Source: Unio delphinus (lineage: Eukaryota; Mollusca; Bivalvia; Unionida; Unionidae). Taken from it: 64,000 bases of DNA. Each line of letters starts with the position of its first letter. Position 1 is the stretch's first letter. A model generated the notes under the pieces. It ran no database searches. It was not told where the DNA came from and saw nothing but the letters and a program-made list of their open reading frames with translations. The position numbers and the translations under genes are program-made. The stretch covers positions 7,523,501 through 7,587,500 of the forward strand of contig JAQISU010000057.1 in the NCBI GenBank assembly GCA_029339505.1, in the 5' to 3' direction. Positions 34,910-45,640 of this stretch are shown piece by piece.

Positions 34910-35104
34910 CTCGTCAATGCAACTGTACTTGTTGTGCCTTGAAGATCCGTAAGGTAACAAATATTTCGGAAATGATTGTGTTGGTGGGTTTAAATCATCT
35001 TCAGTAGGAAAAAATAGGCGTTAATATCTGCTACGATTAATTAGCTGCTGGTATGTTTTCCGCAAATGTGAGTGTGTGATTTAGATTTTTAACGTAGTTT
35101 TAAC

Positions 35105-35390
35105 ATTGTTTCAGTCATATCACTACGATGTCTGCATTGTGCCAGTTTATAGTGATGTCTAGCACTGGGACATCATGTTGCAGACATGCTGCATGATATC
35201 CCACCCAGTCACATTATCCTGACAACAGGCCGGCCAGTCTTAGCACTAACCTATTAATACTGAGCGCCAAGCGAGGCAGCTGCTAGTGCCATTTTTTTGT
35301 CTTTGGTGTAATACAACCGGGGTTCGAACCCGCGACCTCCCGCATCAGAGGCTGACATTCTGACCTCTAGGCCACCGGATCTGTACCCGC
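35105..35390 (-). mobile_element. SINE family B, copy B2
   Basis: Reverse complement of B1: the plus strand shows ATCACTACGATGTCTGCA, GTGATGTCTAGCACTGGGAC, CCCACCCAGTCACATTATCC and TGAGCGCCAAGCGAGGCAGC. It ends in the tRNA-like head read backwards (GGGTTCGAACCCGCGACCTC, the B box complement, and CTCTAGGCCACCGGATC). Confidence 0.85.
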
Positions 35391-36084
35391 AAATTTGTGT
35401 ATACAGATTTAAATAAACTTGAAATCTAATGATAAACATTTTACGCTGGGGTGTTTGTAGCTGTCAGGAAACATATTTGCTACCTGATGAAAATGACTGC
35501 ATCTGTACGCTGGGTAAATGTGGTTGAAAAATCACAAATTACACTTTGCCTGTTCTTTCAATGCAGAAACTAATTTTTACAGTGTAGGCATAATTGTTTT
35601 CTGAAAGTTTACTTACGAAATTTTAAACTAATGGAAACTATTATCAGCTCTGTTTGTAAATATTTTTTATGTATATATTTTTAAAATTTGTTACAGTTTT
35701 TTTTTGTAGAAATAATGACTATTGTAGTAGTCATGGATGAGATGCAGATAAAAAGTAAGGCCTGAATTTGTACTCTCAAACCCAATTCAAATCTCTCATA
35801 TAAATGTAGATCTAAGTTTCATATCATATACATATTTCTTGTTACATATCGAGGATTACATATCAGGGAATACCTTTGAATGTTGAGTCCTGTTCAGAAG
35901 CGAAACCAAATATACCCGTTTCAGAGCCTCCAAACATGGTTGTCTCGTCCTTGTCTCCATGCAGTAAGCAAACACCGTCAATTTTTCTTTAACCATTGTT
36001 CCCATGTCTTCACTACTGAAAGATAACACAGTTAATGAAAGCTACTAACAACCATAACATATCATTGCATATAATTTATATTAT

Positions 36085-37812
36085 TGTAAGGTGCTGCCGG
36101 TTATCAAAGTGTTATCAGTACAATATCGCACAAGGCCTGGTCAGAGGTATTGCGCAACTTGGAAAAACAACACTTGAAGACCGCCTCCCTCTAATTATCG
36201 TTATCTAGAAGATGATCTCTACGGTGTAATTTGCCCGGTTAATGGATATGGTAATCTGAGATGGTACTTTGAACAAGACAACACACGAGCCCCGTAAAGA
36301 TAAAATATGAATTTAATTAAAATACATCTAAAAGAAGAATGACACAATAAATTACAATGTTCTTTCCTTCTGACGATTCTTCGTTCAGAAGTAATTAAAA
36401 AAAACAGAAGCTTTAAAATAGCAGATACGTTAATTAAAATTCAGAACACTAATAAAATAGATGAATTTAACCGTTAATGACTGATAGTACTTTCATCATG
36501 GAATCGAATGTTCATTAACATAGGACTGTTGGGTGTTTCACAATGACCTTGTTCGTTGACTGGTTTTTTTCTTTTCTGCGTGCGTCCGACTTCAGCTTGC
36601 CTTTTGATTGAACGGGAATTCCACACTCTGACTTTTGACTTCTTTTCCCTCTTTTTCCTTTGACTCCTCGCTGATTCTTACTCTTTCCAAAAACAAACTA
36701 TTTTTCTTGTAAAAGAAAAGGGTAAAACGCCCTAAGTATCTCGTTACTTTAAGAGTTGAGATTGTCCGTCCGTCTTCAGGTTCGAACAATCAGACCTTAC
36801 TATCAGTGTTATCATTTATACGGCTAACAAATACTACACAAGTCTTCAGATCAATAGAGCTATACTGCTAATCATCGACGTCAGAATTTGGGAAAGTCAT
36901 ACATTCCCGTAAATCATTACGTAAAGTGAGGCAATATATCATAACACACAATCCATATTCACTAATATGATAAATTCAAATTAATGTAACACTTTCCAAT
37001 CATAAATGTACACGGCGGGTTTTCTACACCACCCATTTACCTACCTAAGTATATAAGGTAAAAATGCTAATTCAGAATTCAAAAATACATAATACCGAAC
37101 TATCAAAAATATGAACACATCATGCATCTGTAACAAAGAAACATATCAAAGTACGTTATTAAATCAATGTAATACCAACTATTTGTATCATAGTATCAAT
37201 ACATCATGCATCTATAACCCAAAAACATCATATACATTACATCATGATAAAGGTGAATTTGAGTTAAATACCTTGTGTTTTCTGGCGTCTTACAATCGCT
37301 CCACATTCAGTTTCCTGGAACCACAATTTTATACCACAATTTTACGAACGTCTTTCCTAAAGTCCGCTCGGAGTCCTGGTAATTACTTCTACCTTTGGTT
37401 TTATCTCTTGCAGAGAAATTTTCAGACTGACTAACCTCGATTGATACGTAGTATATATTTCCCCGATTCTGGGGTTCGACACCCCCCCCCCCTTTCCCTC
37501 TACATTTGACCAATCGGAATAAATGCTATTCCTACGGACCTTTTGAAAACCGTCTATCAAGATGCCAAAAATGTCACTTAGGATCGAAATATCACCTTAT
37601 CATTTGTTTCCAATCACTGACAGCTCTACGTGAGGAATCACCTATTTTAAGCGTGTCAAACACTCAGTCCGCTTTCACTCTAAATATTGTAACAGTCTGA
37701 CCGAGGTAAACTAACATTTTTTTCGTTCAAACTCTACTCCAAGATAATTAATTGTCGGCTAGACTACGAATTAATCAATGAATTTCACTGGCGAAAAATT
37801 TGGCACTTGACA
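36085..37812 (-). repeat. 3' LTR of the Gmr1-like element
   Basis: 1728 bp, TG...CA ends (palindromic termini). Differs from the 5' LTR by scattered substitutions and one block of about 20 bases near 37,090 that is absent here and present at 43,729-43,750. Contains C-runs at 37,482-37,492. Short open frames in it, duplicated in the other LTR, are not genes. Confidence 0.95.
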
Positions 37813-37824
37813 TTACCCCCTTGC
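37813..37824 (-). promoter_or_regulatory. Polypurine tract (plus-strand primer)
   Basis: On the minus strand GCAAGGGGGTAA lies immediately before the 3' LTR start TGTCAAG, the expected place of the RNase H-resistant primer. Confidence 0.75.
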
Positions 37825-37883
37825 TAAGAGTAAAATCGGTTTTTTTTACTCTCCCAAATTTTGGGTGAACTACTCTGCTCCCG

Positions 37884-38468
37884 TTACATGTCCTTAGGTG
37901 ACCTATTCACCACAGACATTCCTAATCGACTTAAACAATCCGCCCCCACATTATCCCTACCTTTGATGTACCGTACTAGAATCTGATACTGTTGTAGAAA
38001 CAGCGACCATCTCATCAATCGACCGTTAGTTAATTTCGCCTGGGCGAAATAAGCCAGTGGTTGATGATCTGTTTCCAAAGTAAACTTCCTATCATACAGA
38101 TACCGTTGGAACTTAGTTATTCCAAAGATAATCGCCAAACATTCTTTCTCAGTCACTGAATAGTTAATTTCCGCATTTGACAGTTTCCTACTTCCATACG
38201 CAACTGGGAATAAGCTTCCCTCGTGTTCTTGCAGTAACACTGCCCCTAAACCTCTATCACAAGCATCTGTCCTCAAAACAAAATCCCGTGTCACGTCAGG
38301 TAACTTAACTATGGCGTCTGACGTCAGTCTGTCTTTTAGCGTCTGAAATGCTCGTTCACATGCGTCTGTCCATACTACTTTGGTCGGCGCTTTTTTCCGA
38401 GTCAAGTCAGTCAATGGACTCGCAATAGCACTAAAATTTGCCACATATCTCCTATAGTACCCTGCCAA
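37884..38468 (-). CDS. Gmr1-like pol: RT connection and RNase H
   Basis: Starts inside the RT thumb (GLAGYYRRYVANFSAIASPL) and continues into the RNase H domain: FVLRTDACDRGLGAVLLQEH (first catalytic Asp), YSVTEKECLAIIFGITKF (Glu), FTLETDHQPLAYF (Asp) and IKGRDNVGADCLSR (His/Asn and Asp region). These are the standard DEDD blocks of Ty3/gypsy RNase H. The same frame as the RT segment upstream, separated by a TGA at 38,535-38,537. It ends 60 bases before the polypurine tract and is the last gene of the element. Confidence 0.9.
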   Translation of the reverse strand: MAGYYRRYVANFSAIASPLTDLTRKKAPTKVVWTDACERAFQTLKDRLTSDAIVKLPDVTRDFVLRTDACDRGLGAVLLQEHEGSLFPVAYGSRKLSNAEINYSVTEKECLAIIFGITKFQRYLYDRKFTLETDHQPLAYFAQAKLTNGRLMRWSLFLQQYQILVRYIKGRDNVGADCLSRLGMSVVNRSPKDM

Positions 38469-38534
38469 ACCTAAAAAAGATCTAACTTCAGTCTTAGTAG
38501 TCGGTCGTAATGCGTCCCTAAGTTGTTCGACCTT

Positions 38535-39272
38535 TCAGCTCTCGGGTTTTAACGTGTCCTCGCTGAGGGTATGTCCTAGGTAGTCTAATTGTCTGAACCC
38601 TATATGGCACTTCGATGGTGGTGCGGTCAGTCCGGTTTGTCGCAGTCGTTCCAAGACATTTTTCAGCAAAAGTATGTGTTTTTCCCATGTAGCTGTAGCT
38701 AATAGAAGATCGTCCATGAAGTTGGAAACTCCCATCCCATGCAATGGTTCAAGGAATTTCCGCATCATACGGGTGAAGACACTGGGCGCATTCTGCAACC
38801 CGAATGGCATGACCACCCACTGGTAAGTCCCATCTGGAGTTGCAAAGGCGAGTTTTGCTCTGTCTTCATTACGGACTGGAATTTGCCAGTATCCTTTGGA
38901 CAGATCAATCTTAGAAAAATATTTCGCATGGGTCACTCCTGCGAAAATAGACTCAGGGTCAGGTAAAAGTTCTACCTGGAATTCTGTGATTCGGTTTAAC
39001 TTTCGGTAGTCGACACAAAATCTGTGTGTCCCATCCTTCTTCTGGACCAGTACAAGAGGGGAGCTATACGCCCACTCGCTTGGTTCGATAATACCCAAGT
39101 CTAGCATTGTTTCAACTTCCTTACGGACCGCTTCTAACTTCGCGTACGGCAACGGATATGGTCTTAACTTTACTGGGTTCTCGTCCAGCAGCTTCAAAGA
39201 GAACTCCTCCAGCTCTGTCCTCCCCGGTCTTTCTGTTAAGACGCTCGAATATTCTTGAAGTACCGACTCCAC
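38535..39272 (-). CDS. Gmr1-like pol: reverse transcriptase
   Basis: Ty3/gypsy RT blocks in order: YPLPYAKLEAVRKEVETMLD, GIIEPSEWAYSSPLVLVQKK, GTHRFCVDYRKLN (motif 2), KIDLSKGYWQIPV (motif A Asp), PFGLQNAPSVFTRMM, FMDDLLLAT (FMDD active site, about residue 170) and YLGHTLS. The frame upstream is continuous with the integrase segment apart from a TAA at 39,321-39,323. Downstream it stops at a TGA inside the thumb. It copies element RNA to DNA in virus-like particles. The position downstream of integrase is the notable point. Confidence 0.92.
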   Translation of the reverse strand: MESVLQEYSSVLTERPGRTELEEFSLKLLDENPVKLRPYPLPYAKLEAVRKEVETMLDLGIIEPSEWAYSSPLVLVQKKDGTHRFCVDYRKLNRITEFQVELLPDPESIFAGVTHAKYFSKIDLSKGYWQIPVRNEDRAKLAFATPDGTYQWVVMPFGLQNAPSVFTRMMRKFLEPLHGMGVSNFMDDLLLATATWEKHILLLKNVLERLRQTGLTAPPSKCHIGFRQLDYLGHTLSEDTLKPES

Positions 39273-39320
39273 CTCTTTACGTTGGTCTGACGTTAACGTA
39301 ACGTCAAGTGTGACGTCGAC

Positions 39321-40799
39321 TTAGGTTTCCTCCCTCGTCAACGGACAACTAGGGAGTACTTCCGCCTGCCCTGCGTTCTCGTCGGATTCTTCCGTCACGA
39401 CGGTAGCCACCACAAACTCCGTGGGTGGTTCCCGCACACGGTACCGCTTCAAAAGATTTACGTGGAACAACTTATCCTTATCCCCTACTCGGACACGGTA
39501 GTTTTGTCCACCTTTCCTTTCTGTTACAACAAAAGGTCCCCTCCATGAGACTTGCAGCTTGTTGTGCTCCAATGGCAACAACAACACCACCTTGTCCCCC
39601 ACCACAAAGTGACGTTCCTTCGCCCTTTTGTTGTAATACTTGGCTTGACGTCCCCTTGCGTCGCAGAGATTTTCTTGAGCCAATTTACAAACTTGTTCCT
39701 GTTTGTTATGCAAGTCAACAACATATTGGTATGTTGTACGCACTTTTTCGGATGCTTGCTCATCCGTCAATAACTGTTTCAATACAGCCATGGGCCCTTT
39801 TACCGTCCGCCCATAAACTAATTCAAAAGGTGAAAAACCCAAACTTGCCTGCGGTACTTCTCGATACGCGAACAGTATCGCTGGCAGGTATCGATCCCAA
39901 TCCCTAAGTCGACCTTCACATAGCTTCTTTAAAGCCTGTTTCAATGTCCCATTGAAACGTTCTACCAACCCATTACACTGCGGGTGTACGGGGTAGTCGT
40001 CAGGTGTCTAATGGAGAGTAATCTTTTTACCTTTTCCATCACCTGGCTCACGAACTGCGTCCCTTGGTCGGTCAGTATCTCGTCTGGAACTCCGACTCTC
40101 GACCACACCCCTAACAAGGCCTCAGCCACCGTGACTGAGTCAATGTTTTTCAAGGCCACTGCCTCCGGGTACCGGGTAGCGTAATCTACGACCGTTAATA
40201 TATACCGATTTCCACTTTCCGCCGCCGGCTTAATCGGACCTACTAAATCCATCGCCACTCTCGAGAAAGGTTCGTCAATTAGTGGGGTGGTTCCTAGTGG
40301 CACTGGTCGATGGGAGGTCTTCGGTGCCGCTCGCTGACACTTGTCACATGACAAACAAAACCTCCTCGCATCCCCATGCACACCTGACCAATAAAACTCC
40401 CTCACCAACCTATCTCTGGTCTTCGCCACGCCCATGTGACTTCCGAGAAGACCCTCGTGCTAACCTAAGCACTTCGTCGCGCTTCCCTACGGGTACCACA
40501 ACTTGTTTAAACGTATCGACCCCTTTCTTGGCGTACCGATACAAAATACCGCGTTTTGTCGCGAACTTAACCTCGCCGTCTGGTAATTTCCGTACGGACC
40601 CGTCCGTCGCGTACCTATGTACCTTGTCAAGAGACACATCTTCCTTTTGAAGCTTCTCTAACTCATCAGATACCAAAATGTCTATGGGCGAAGTCACGGA
40701 TCTTAGCGTCTTCGACCCTGACCTTCGCTTCATAGCCCTCGTCTCAATTGACTCGACATGTATAGGGTTACACGTCATAGGGTTAGGTTGGGGAAACAC
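39321..40799 (-). pseudogene. Gmr1-like pol: integrase (two frameshifts)
   Basis: The first part (40,799-40,410) is a linker ending KRGILYRYAKKG...VVVPVGKRDEVLRLA. After a frameshift near 40,450 the H2C2 zinc finger is completed (SHMGVAKTRDRLVREFYWSG, CLSCDKCQR). The core has VAMDLVGPIKPAAESGNRYI (first Asp), ILTDQGTQFVS (second Asp) and, after another frameshift near 39,985, VERFNGTLKQAL (Glu). Then comes FSPFELVYGRTVKGPM and a GPY/F-like module (WRGPFVVTERKGGQNYRVRV), ending LFHVNLLKRY. It ends at TAA 39,321-39,323, and the RT frame follows directly. Confidence 0.9.
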
Positions 40800-40802
40800 A
40801 TA

Positions 40803-41477
40803 TCAACACCCTAATATTACGTCATGAGACAGTCCCGACAAACACGCTGCTTGAATTCGCCCTTTTACATATGGCGAATCAAGGTCTATGCTAACGACCG
40901 GAAGCGAATCCTTCGTCCTGTTAGCAAACTGTACTTCCACCGTCTCACCTGTATAATCTCTAGGTTTAACGTATCTACGATCTACCAAGGCCGGGTAGCT
41001 ACAGCCGGTGTCATACAGCACCGTGGCTTCCTCACCATTTACCGTAGCTCTCGCTACATTCGTAGACTCCACTGTTTTCCCTTTCTTAACAGTATTCGGA
41101 GTTACCGAATTAACCGTTGTCGGACGATACTTTCTACTATCCTTGACAACATGGCCTGGTTTATTACAGCCATAACACACTGGCTCACCTCTTCTACCAT
41201 AGGTATCCTTATCTACCCCTTGAGTCTTTCCCGACCCACGGAAATGTACTTGGCTGGGATTTCCGGCCCCTGGCCTCCCACCATTTTGACCATTTCGTCT
41301 CTGGGGTGCCACCTCAGTGGTCTTTCTAAGCTCACCGATTCCAGGTCGGTCCCTACCGTTCCAAGTAGTTGGACACGCATGCGTGCTCTCATAGCGCTCG
41401 GCCATTACGCTTATCTCATCCAAAGTTGAGAATTCGCGCTCCGCCAAAAACACAATTAAATCTTTTCTGTAGGTACC
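40803..41477 (-). pseudogene. Gmr1-like gag C-terminus with zinc knuckle, and aspartic protease
   Basis: Continues the gag frame after the TAA at 41,478. The nucleocapsid knuckle reads CYGCNKPGHVVKDS: CX2CX4HX4 with Ser at the fourth ligand instead of Cys. A retropepsin domain follows with VLYDTGCSYPALVDRRY (DTG active site) and a C-terminal ...GLSHDVILGC block that should lead into the flap/dimer region (usually ILG-D). A TGA at 40,803-40,805 stops the frame just there. Gly/Arg/Gln-rich sequence precedes the knuckle. Confidence 0.85.
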
Positions 41478-42221
41478 TTACACGTGTTCTTTTAAAATCT
41501 CTTCGCGAATACCTTCGTACGTTAACGCGGTGCCAGACATTTTTATCCATTTATCAAAAATCACGCGCACTCGACTGTGAAATTGCGCGTGTATTTCTGT
41601 AGCCCTTTTTGACGATTCCCTAAAAAGTTTCCGGAACGTTTCCGCTGACAACTCATAGTGGCGAAGTAAAGCTTTCTTCAGAGTGTCATAATCGTCTATC
41701 TCGGCTGGGGTCATGTTGTGGTACACATCTTTTGCCGCCCCCTGCAAAAAGGCTGAAATGTTGATGGCCCACTGGTCCTTAGGTATTTGGTGGACCATGG
41801 CCAACTTTTCAAACTGCGTCAAAAGGTTGTCAGTTATTTCATGCATGTCATTAAACATCAGCATGGTTAACTGTATGGGTCGTCTGTCTTCCACGCGACT
41901 ACTCGGGGTGTCCGGACGTACGTTCGATTCTTCACCCCTCCTGAACTCGGCTTCGAGCCTTAGTCTCTCCATGGCTAACTCATGCTCTCGTTCCCTCGCC
42001 TTCTCTTCTGCCTGTAGTCTGGCCCCCTCAGCTTGTAGTCTGGCTAGTTCAATTTCTTTCTCCTCTCGTCCCATGGCTAATTGTTCTCGTTCTCTAGCTT
42101 TTTCTTCCTTATGTTCTTTCAAGCTACGTTCCATAAATTCAGATAGTTTGTCTCCGTCATACCCAAGTTCGTCTTTGCTAATGGATTTAAATTCCTTTAG
42201 TAACTGTCTGTCTGTCGCCAT
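41478..42221 (-). CDS. Gmr1-like gag capsid region
   Basis: The ATG at 42,221 gives MATDRQLLKEFKSISKDELG, a long charged coiled coil of Glu/Arg/Ala/Leu repeats (about residues 30-95), then a retrotransposon-gag domain (about 125-247) with WAINISAFLQGAAKDVYHNM and DDYDTLKKALLRHYELSAET. Stops at TAA (41,478), whereas the family frame continues into the zinc knuckle. The antisense frame 41,713-42,267 is a shadow. Confidence 0.88.
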   Translation of the reverse strand: MATDRQLLKEFKSISKDELGYDGDKLSEFMERSLKEHKEEKAREREQLAMGREEKEIELARLQAEGARLQAEEKAREREHELAMERLRLEAEFRRGEESNVRPDTPSSRVEDRRPIQLTMLMFNDMHEITDNLLTQFEKLAMVHQIPKDQWAINISAFLQGAAKDVYHNMTPAEIDDYDTLKKALLRHYELSAETFRKLFRESSKRATEIHAQFHSRVRVIFDKWIKMSGTALTYEGIREEILKEHV

Positions 42222-42693
42222 TATGTCTGTTTTGTCTTTCCTTTTTCCTCTAGAACTATGTCCTTAACTGACCTACAATCAGGAATTCTCCCTACGAAAA
42301 CAGTTTGACCTAAAATAACCTTATCTGCAGCGAGATGGACAGGTCAAATCAGCCGCAAATAATTGACCAAACGAAATTCCAGTACCACACGCTCCGCGTA
42401 GCAGGACCCTGTTAGCAAAAGGTGATTACTGCTGTCCAAAATACAATACTGGCCCAAATTGGCTCTTGTCTCAAGAGACTATTTAGGTAGTACCGCACCT
42501 AACGCTTTATGATAATTTCACACAGAAGGTTTAAATCTCAAATTCTGCAATACTCTTCTAACGTAAACAATTTGCATGCAAGTATACAAAAATAGCAGAC
42601 AATGTTTGATTCACTCGATTCCTACTTAATAATAATAACAAATTTATGCCTTTGCTCAAAATACGCTCAGATTACTTCAGTCGCAATGAAAAC
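42222..42693 (-). other. Untranslated leader of the Gmr1-like element
   Basis: Between the primer-binding site and the gag start; no coding motif. Confidence 0.6.
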
Positions 42694-42718
42694 TTCAAAT
42701 CCCAGGACGAGCAACCCA
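42694..42718 (-). promoter_or_regulatory. Candidate tRNA primer-binding site
   Basis: Three bases inside the 5' LTR, the minus strand reads TGGGTTGCTCGTCCTGGG then ATTTGAA. It starts with TGG (complement of CCA) and contains ATTTGAA, the complement of a T-loop TTCAAAT, as expected for an extended tRNA 3' end. The tRNA species is not identified. Confidence 0.5.
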
Positions 42719-42721
42719 CTT

Positions 42722-44466
42722 TGTAAGGTGCTGGCGGTTATCAAAGTGTTATCAGTACAATATCGCACAAGGCCTGGTCAGAGGTATTGCGCAACTTGGA
42801 AAAACAACACTTGAAGACCGCCTCCCTCTAATTATCGTTATCTAGAAGATGATCTCTACGGTGTAATTCGCCCAGTTAATGGATATGGTAATCTGAGATG
42901 GTACTTTGAACAAGACAACACACGAGCCCCGTAAAGATAAAATATGAATTTAATTAAAATACAATTAAAAGAAGAATGGCACAATAAATTACAATGTTCT
43001 TTCCTTCTGACGATTCTTCGTTCAGAAGTAATTCAAAAAAAACCCGAAGCTTTAAAATAGCAGATACGTTAATTAAAATTCAGAACACTTATAAAATAGA
43101 TGAATTTAACCGTTAATGACTGATAGTACTTTCATTATGGAATCGAATGTTTATTAACATTGGACTGTTGGGTGTTTCACAATGACCTTGTTCGTCGACT
43201 GGGCTTTTTCTTTTCTGCGTGCGTCCGACTTCAGCTTGCCCTTTGATTGAACGGGAATTCCACACTCTGACTTTTGACTTCTTTTCCCTCTTTTTCCTTT
43301 GACTCCTCGCTGATTCTCACTCTTTCCAAAAACAAACTATTTTCCTTGTAAAAGAAAAGGGTAAAACGCCCTAAGTATCTCGTTACTTTAAGAGTTGAGA
43401 TTGTCCGTCCTTCTTCAGGTTCGAACAATCAGACCTTACTATCAGTGTTATCATTTATACGGCTAACAAATACTACACAAGTCTTCAGATCAATAGAGCT
43501 ATACTGCTAATTATCGACGTCAGAATTTGTGAAAGTCATGTATTCCCGTAAATCATTACGTAAAGTGAGGCAATATATCATAACACACAATCCATATTCG
43601 CTAATATGATAAATTCAAATTAATGTAACACTTTCCAATCATAAATGTACACGGCGGGTTTTCTACACCACCCATTTACCTACCTAAGTATATAAGGTAA
43701 AAATGCTAATTCAGAATTCAAAAATACATTATTAAATCAATGTAATACCGAACTATCAAAAATATGAACACATCATGCATCTGTAACAATGAAACATATC
43801 AAAGTACGTTTTTAAATCAATGTAATACCAACTATTTGTATCATAGTATCAATACATCATGCATCTATAACCCAAAAACATCATATACATTACATCATGA
43901 TAAAGGTGAATTTGAGTTAAATACCTTGTGTTTTCTGGCGTCTTACAATCGCTCCACATTCAGTTTCCTTGAACCACAATTTTATACCACAATTTTACGA
44001 ACGTCTTTCCTAAAGTCCGCTCGGAGTCCTGGTAATTACTTCTACCTTTGGTTTTAACTCTTGCAGAGAAATTTTCAGACTGACTAACCTCGTTTGATAC
44101 GTAGTATATATTTCCCCGATTCTGGGGTTCGACACCCCCCCCCCTTTCCCTCTACATTTGACCAATCGGAATAAATGCTATTCCTACGGACCTTTTGAAA
44201 ACCGTCTATCAAGAATCCAAAAATGCCACTTAGGATCGAAATATCACCTTATCATTTGTTTCCAATCACTCTGACAGCTCTACGTGAGGAATCACCTATT
44301 TTAAGCGTGTCAAACACTCAGTCCGTTTTCACTCTAAATATTGTAACAGTCTGACCGAGGTAAACTAACATTCTTTTCGTTCAAACTCTACTCCAAGATA
44401 ATTAATTGTCGGCTAGACTACGAATTAATCAATGAATTTCACTGGCGAAAAATTTGGCACTTGACA
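42722..44466 (-). repeat. 5' LTR of the Gmr1-like element
   Basis: 1745 bp, TG...CA. Nearly identical to 36,085-37,812 by eye. Adjacent to ATTAT on its outer side. Confidence 0.95.
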
Positions 44467-44692
44467 ATTATATAGACCTCGACTGCCTTTGATCCTTGTT
44501 TTTGATGACGCATGTTACACTCACTGGAGTTGTTGACTTAAGGGTTGTGGTCAGGTGTATGCTGTTTTGCTATCATAATGAATCCCGAGACCTGTTGGAT
44601 CCTTTGTTTTTAAATAAATTCGTTCAATGTGAGATCATTTATGTCAAGTATTCATTCAAAGAAATACAATTAATGTTAAATAACAACTAAGT

Positions 44693-45410
44693 ATGTTCGC
44701 CTATAATATAGCACACCACCACTGGCTGACGTTCTACAGCTCCTGCACAAGCTTCAGTCTCACTATCAGTACCAAGACAACTGATATCCTGCATCATCCG
44801 GTCCCTGAAAAGCCCTATGTTGAGCCCAACATCACAGTCAACGGCAAACAAATCAACGGAGTGAACCGATTCACCTACCTTGGCAGCACACTGTCACAGA
44901 GCATCACTATAGACAACGAGTTGAACCTTTTCATGGCAAGAGCCAGCGCAACTTTAGGCTGATTGTATGCCAACGTCTGGAATAGAAGAGGCATCAGAAT
45001 CCAGACCAAACTAAAGGTATACAGGGCAGTTGTGCTCCCGACAGTACTTTACGCATGCCAAACCTAGACTGAGTACCAACACCACGCAAGGAAGCTGAAC
45101 CACTTTCACACCACACGTCTCAGGAAAATCCTCAACATGAAGTCGCAGGACAAGGTTCCAGACACTGAGGTACATGCTCAAGCAGGTCTCTCGAGCATCC
45201 ACACCATCCTGATGCAGTGCCAATCTAGCAGGACAGCAGCTACAGTGCTGAGGAGGCAAGCCAGAAAAGCACGTGGCATCATTCCCCCTGGAGATGTCCC
45301 ACTCATCCCCTGTCCGTTACGCAAACGAACATTCCGTGCAAGGGTTTACGCAAACGATCATTTCGTGCAAGGGTTGGCCTCATCAGCCACCTGCGCACAA
45401 ACAGAATAGG
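44693..45410 (+). pseudogene. Non-LTR retrotransposon RT C-terminal fragment
   Basis: The frame 44,693-44,962 reads NGKQINGVNRFTYLGSTLSQ and LFMARASATLG. It then continues past a stop as LYANVWNRRGIRIQTKLKVY and RAVVLPTVLYACQT, then HARKLNHFHTTRLRKILNMK and DKVPDTEVHAQAGLSSIHTI. These are the thumb and post-RT blocks common in endonuclease/RT LINEs. 5'-truncated, with two in-frame stops (LG-stop, QT-stop), and it decays after about 45,400. A different clade from the L1 at 24-30 kb. Confidence 0.82.
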
Positions 45411-45509
45411 ACAAGCAACTTCAACACTCGGATGACTAGAAAGGTCATCGTCGAATTGACGTACGAACAACAACGACACCAACCCTAATTACGCCACTGT
45501 TTGCCTTCG

Positions 45510-45640
45510 CCTGTTAGTTTCCCTTGGGTTGGTGATTCTTTTGGGGTTTCTTCCTTGTTCTCCCTTCATCAGACACAGTGGCCGCCTCGTATAGTCTATC
45601 ATGTGCTGAAATATGGCGTTTACAATCTCAGTCTCAGTTA
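45510..45640 (+). mobile_element. SINE family A, 3' fragment A7
   Basis: Contains the body end only: GGTTGGTGATTCTTTTGGGG, GTGGCCGCCTCGTATAGTCT and ATGTGCTGAAATATGGCGTT. The tRNA head is absent. Confidence 0.6.

Larger units (their letters stand above)
36085..44466 (-). mobile_element. Complete Ty3/gypsy LTR retrotransposon, Gmr1-like (INT before RT)
   Basis: Two long direct repeats (36,085-37,812 and 42,722-44,466) begin TGTAAGG and end CTTGACA on the plus strand. The element is flanked by the 5-bp duplication ATTAT (36,080-36,084 and 44,467-44,471). The coding strand is minus. Order of domains from the 5' LTR: gag, zinc knuckle, protease, integrase (H2C2, DDE, GPY/F-like C-terminus), reverse transcriptase, RNase H, polypurine tract, 3' LTR. 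RT and INT are of Ty3/gypsy type, but INT precedes RT, as in the Gmr1 group. The coding region has about six inactivating lesions. Confidence 0.95.

Noticed and set aside
32796..35007. Ser-Leu and Arg-Glu repeat proteins
   Set aside because: Translation of (TC)n/(GA)n tracts; also at 63.4-63.6 kb.
36592..36789. 65-residue frame found again at 43,231-43,428 and a 97-107-residue frame at 37,111 and 43,764
   Set aside because: They recur only because both LTRs contain them; they have no domain and the second differs in length between LTRs.
41713..42267. 184-residue plus-strand frame
   Set aside because: Antisense shadow of the Glu/Arg/Leu-rich gag coiled coil. Likewise 40,824-41,429, 39,425-39,907 and 40,282-40,650 are antisense to the Gmr1-like pol.
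36085..44466. Endogenous retrovirus with env
   Set aside because: RNase H ends 60 bases before the polypurine tract, leaving no room for an envelope gene, and none is seen elsewhere in the element.
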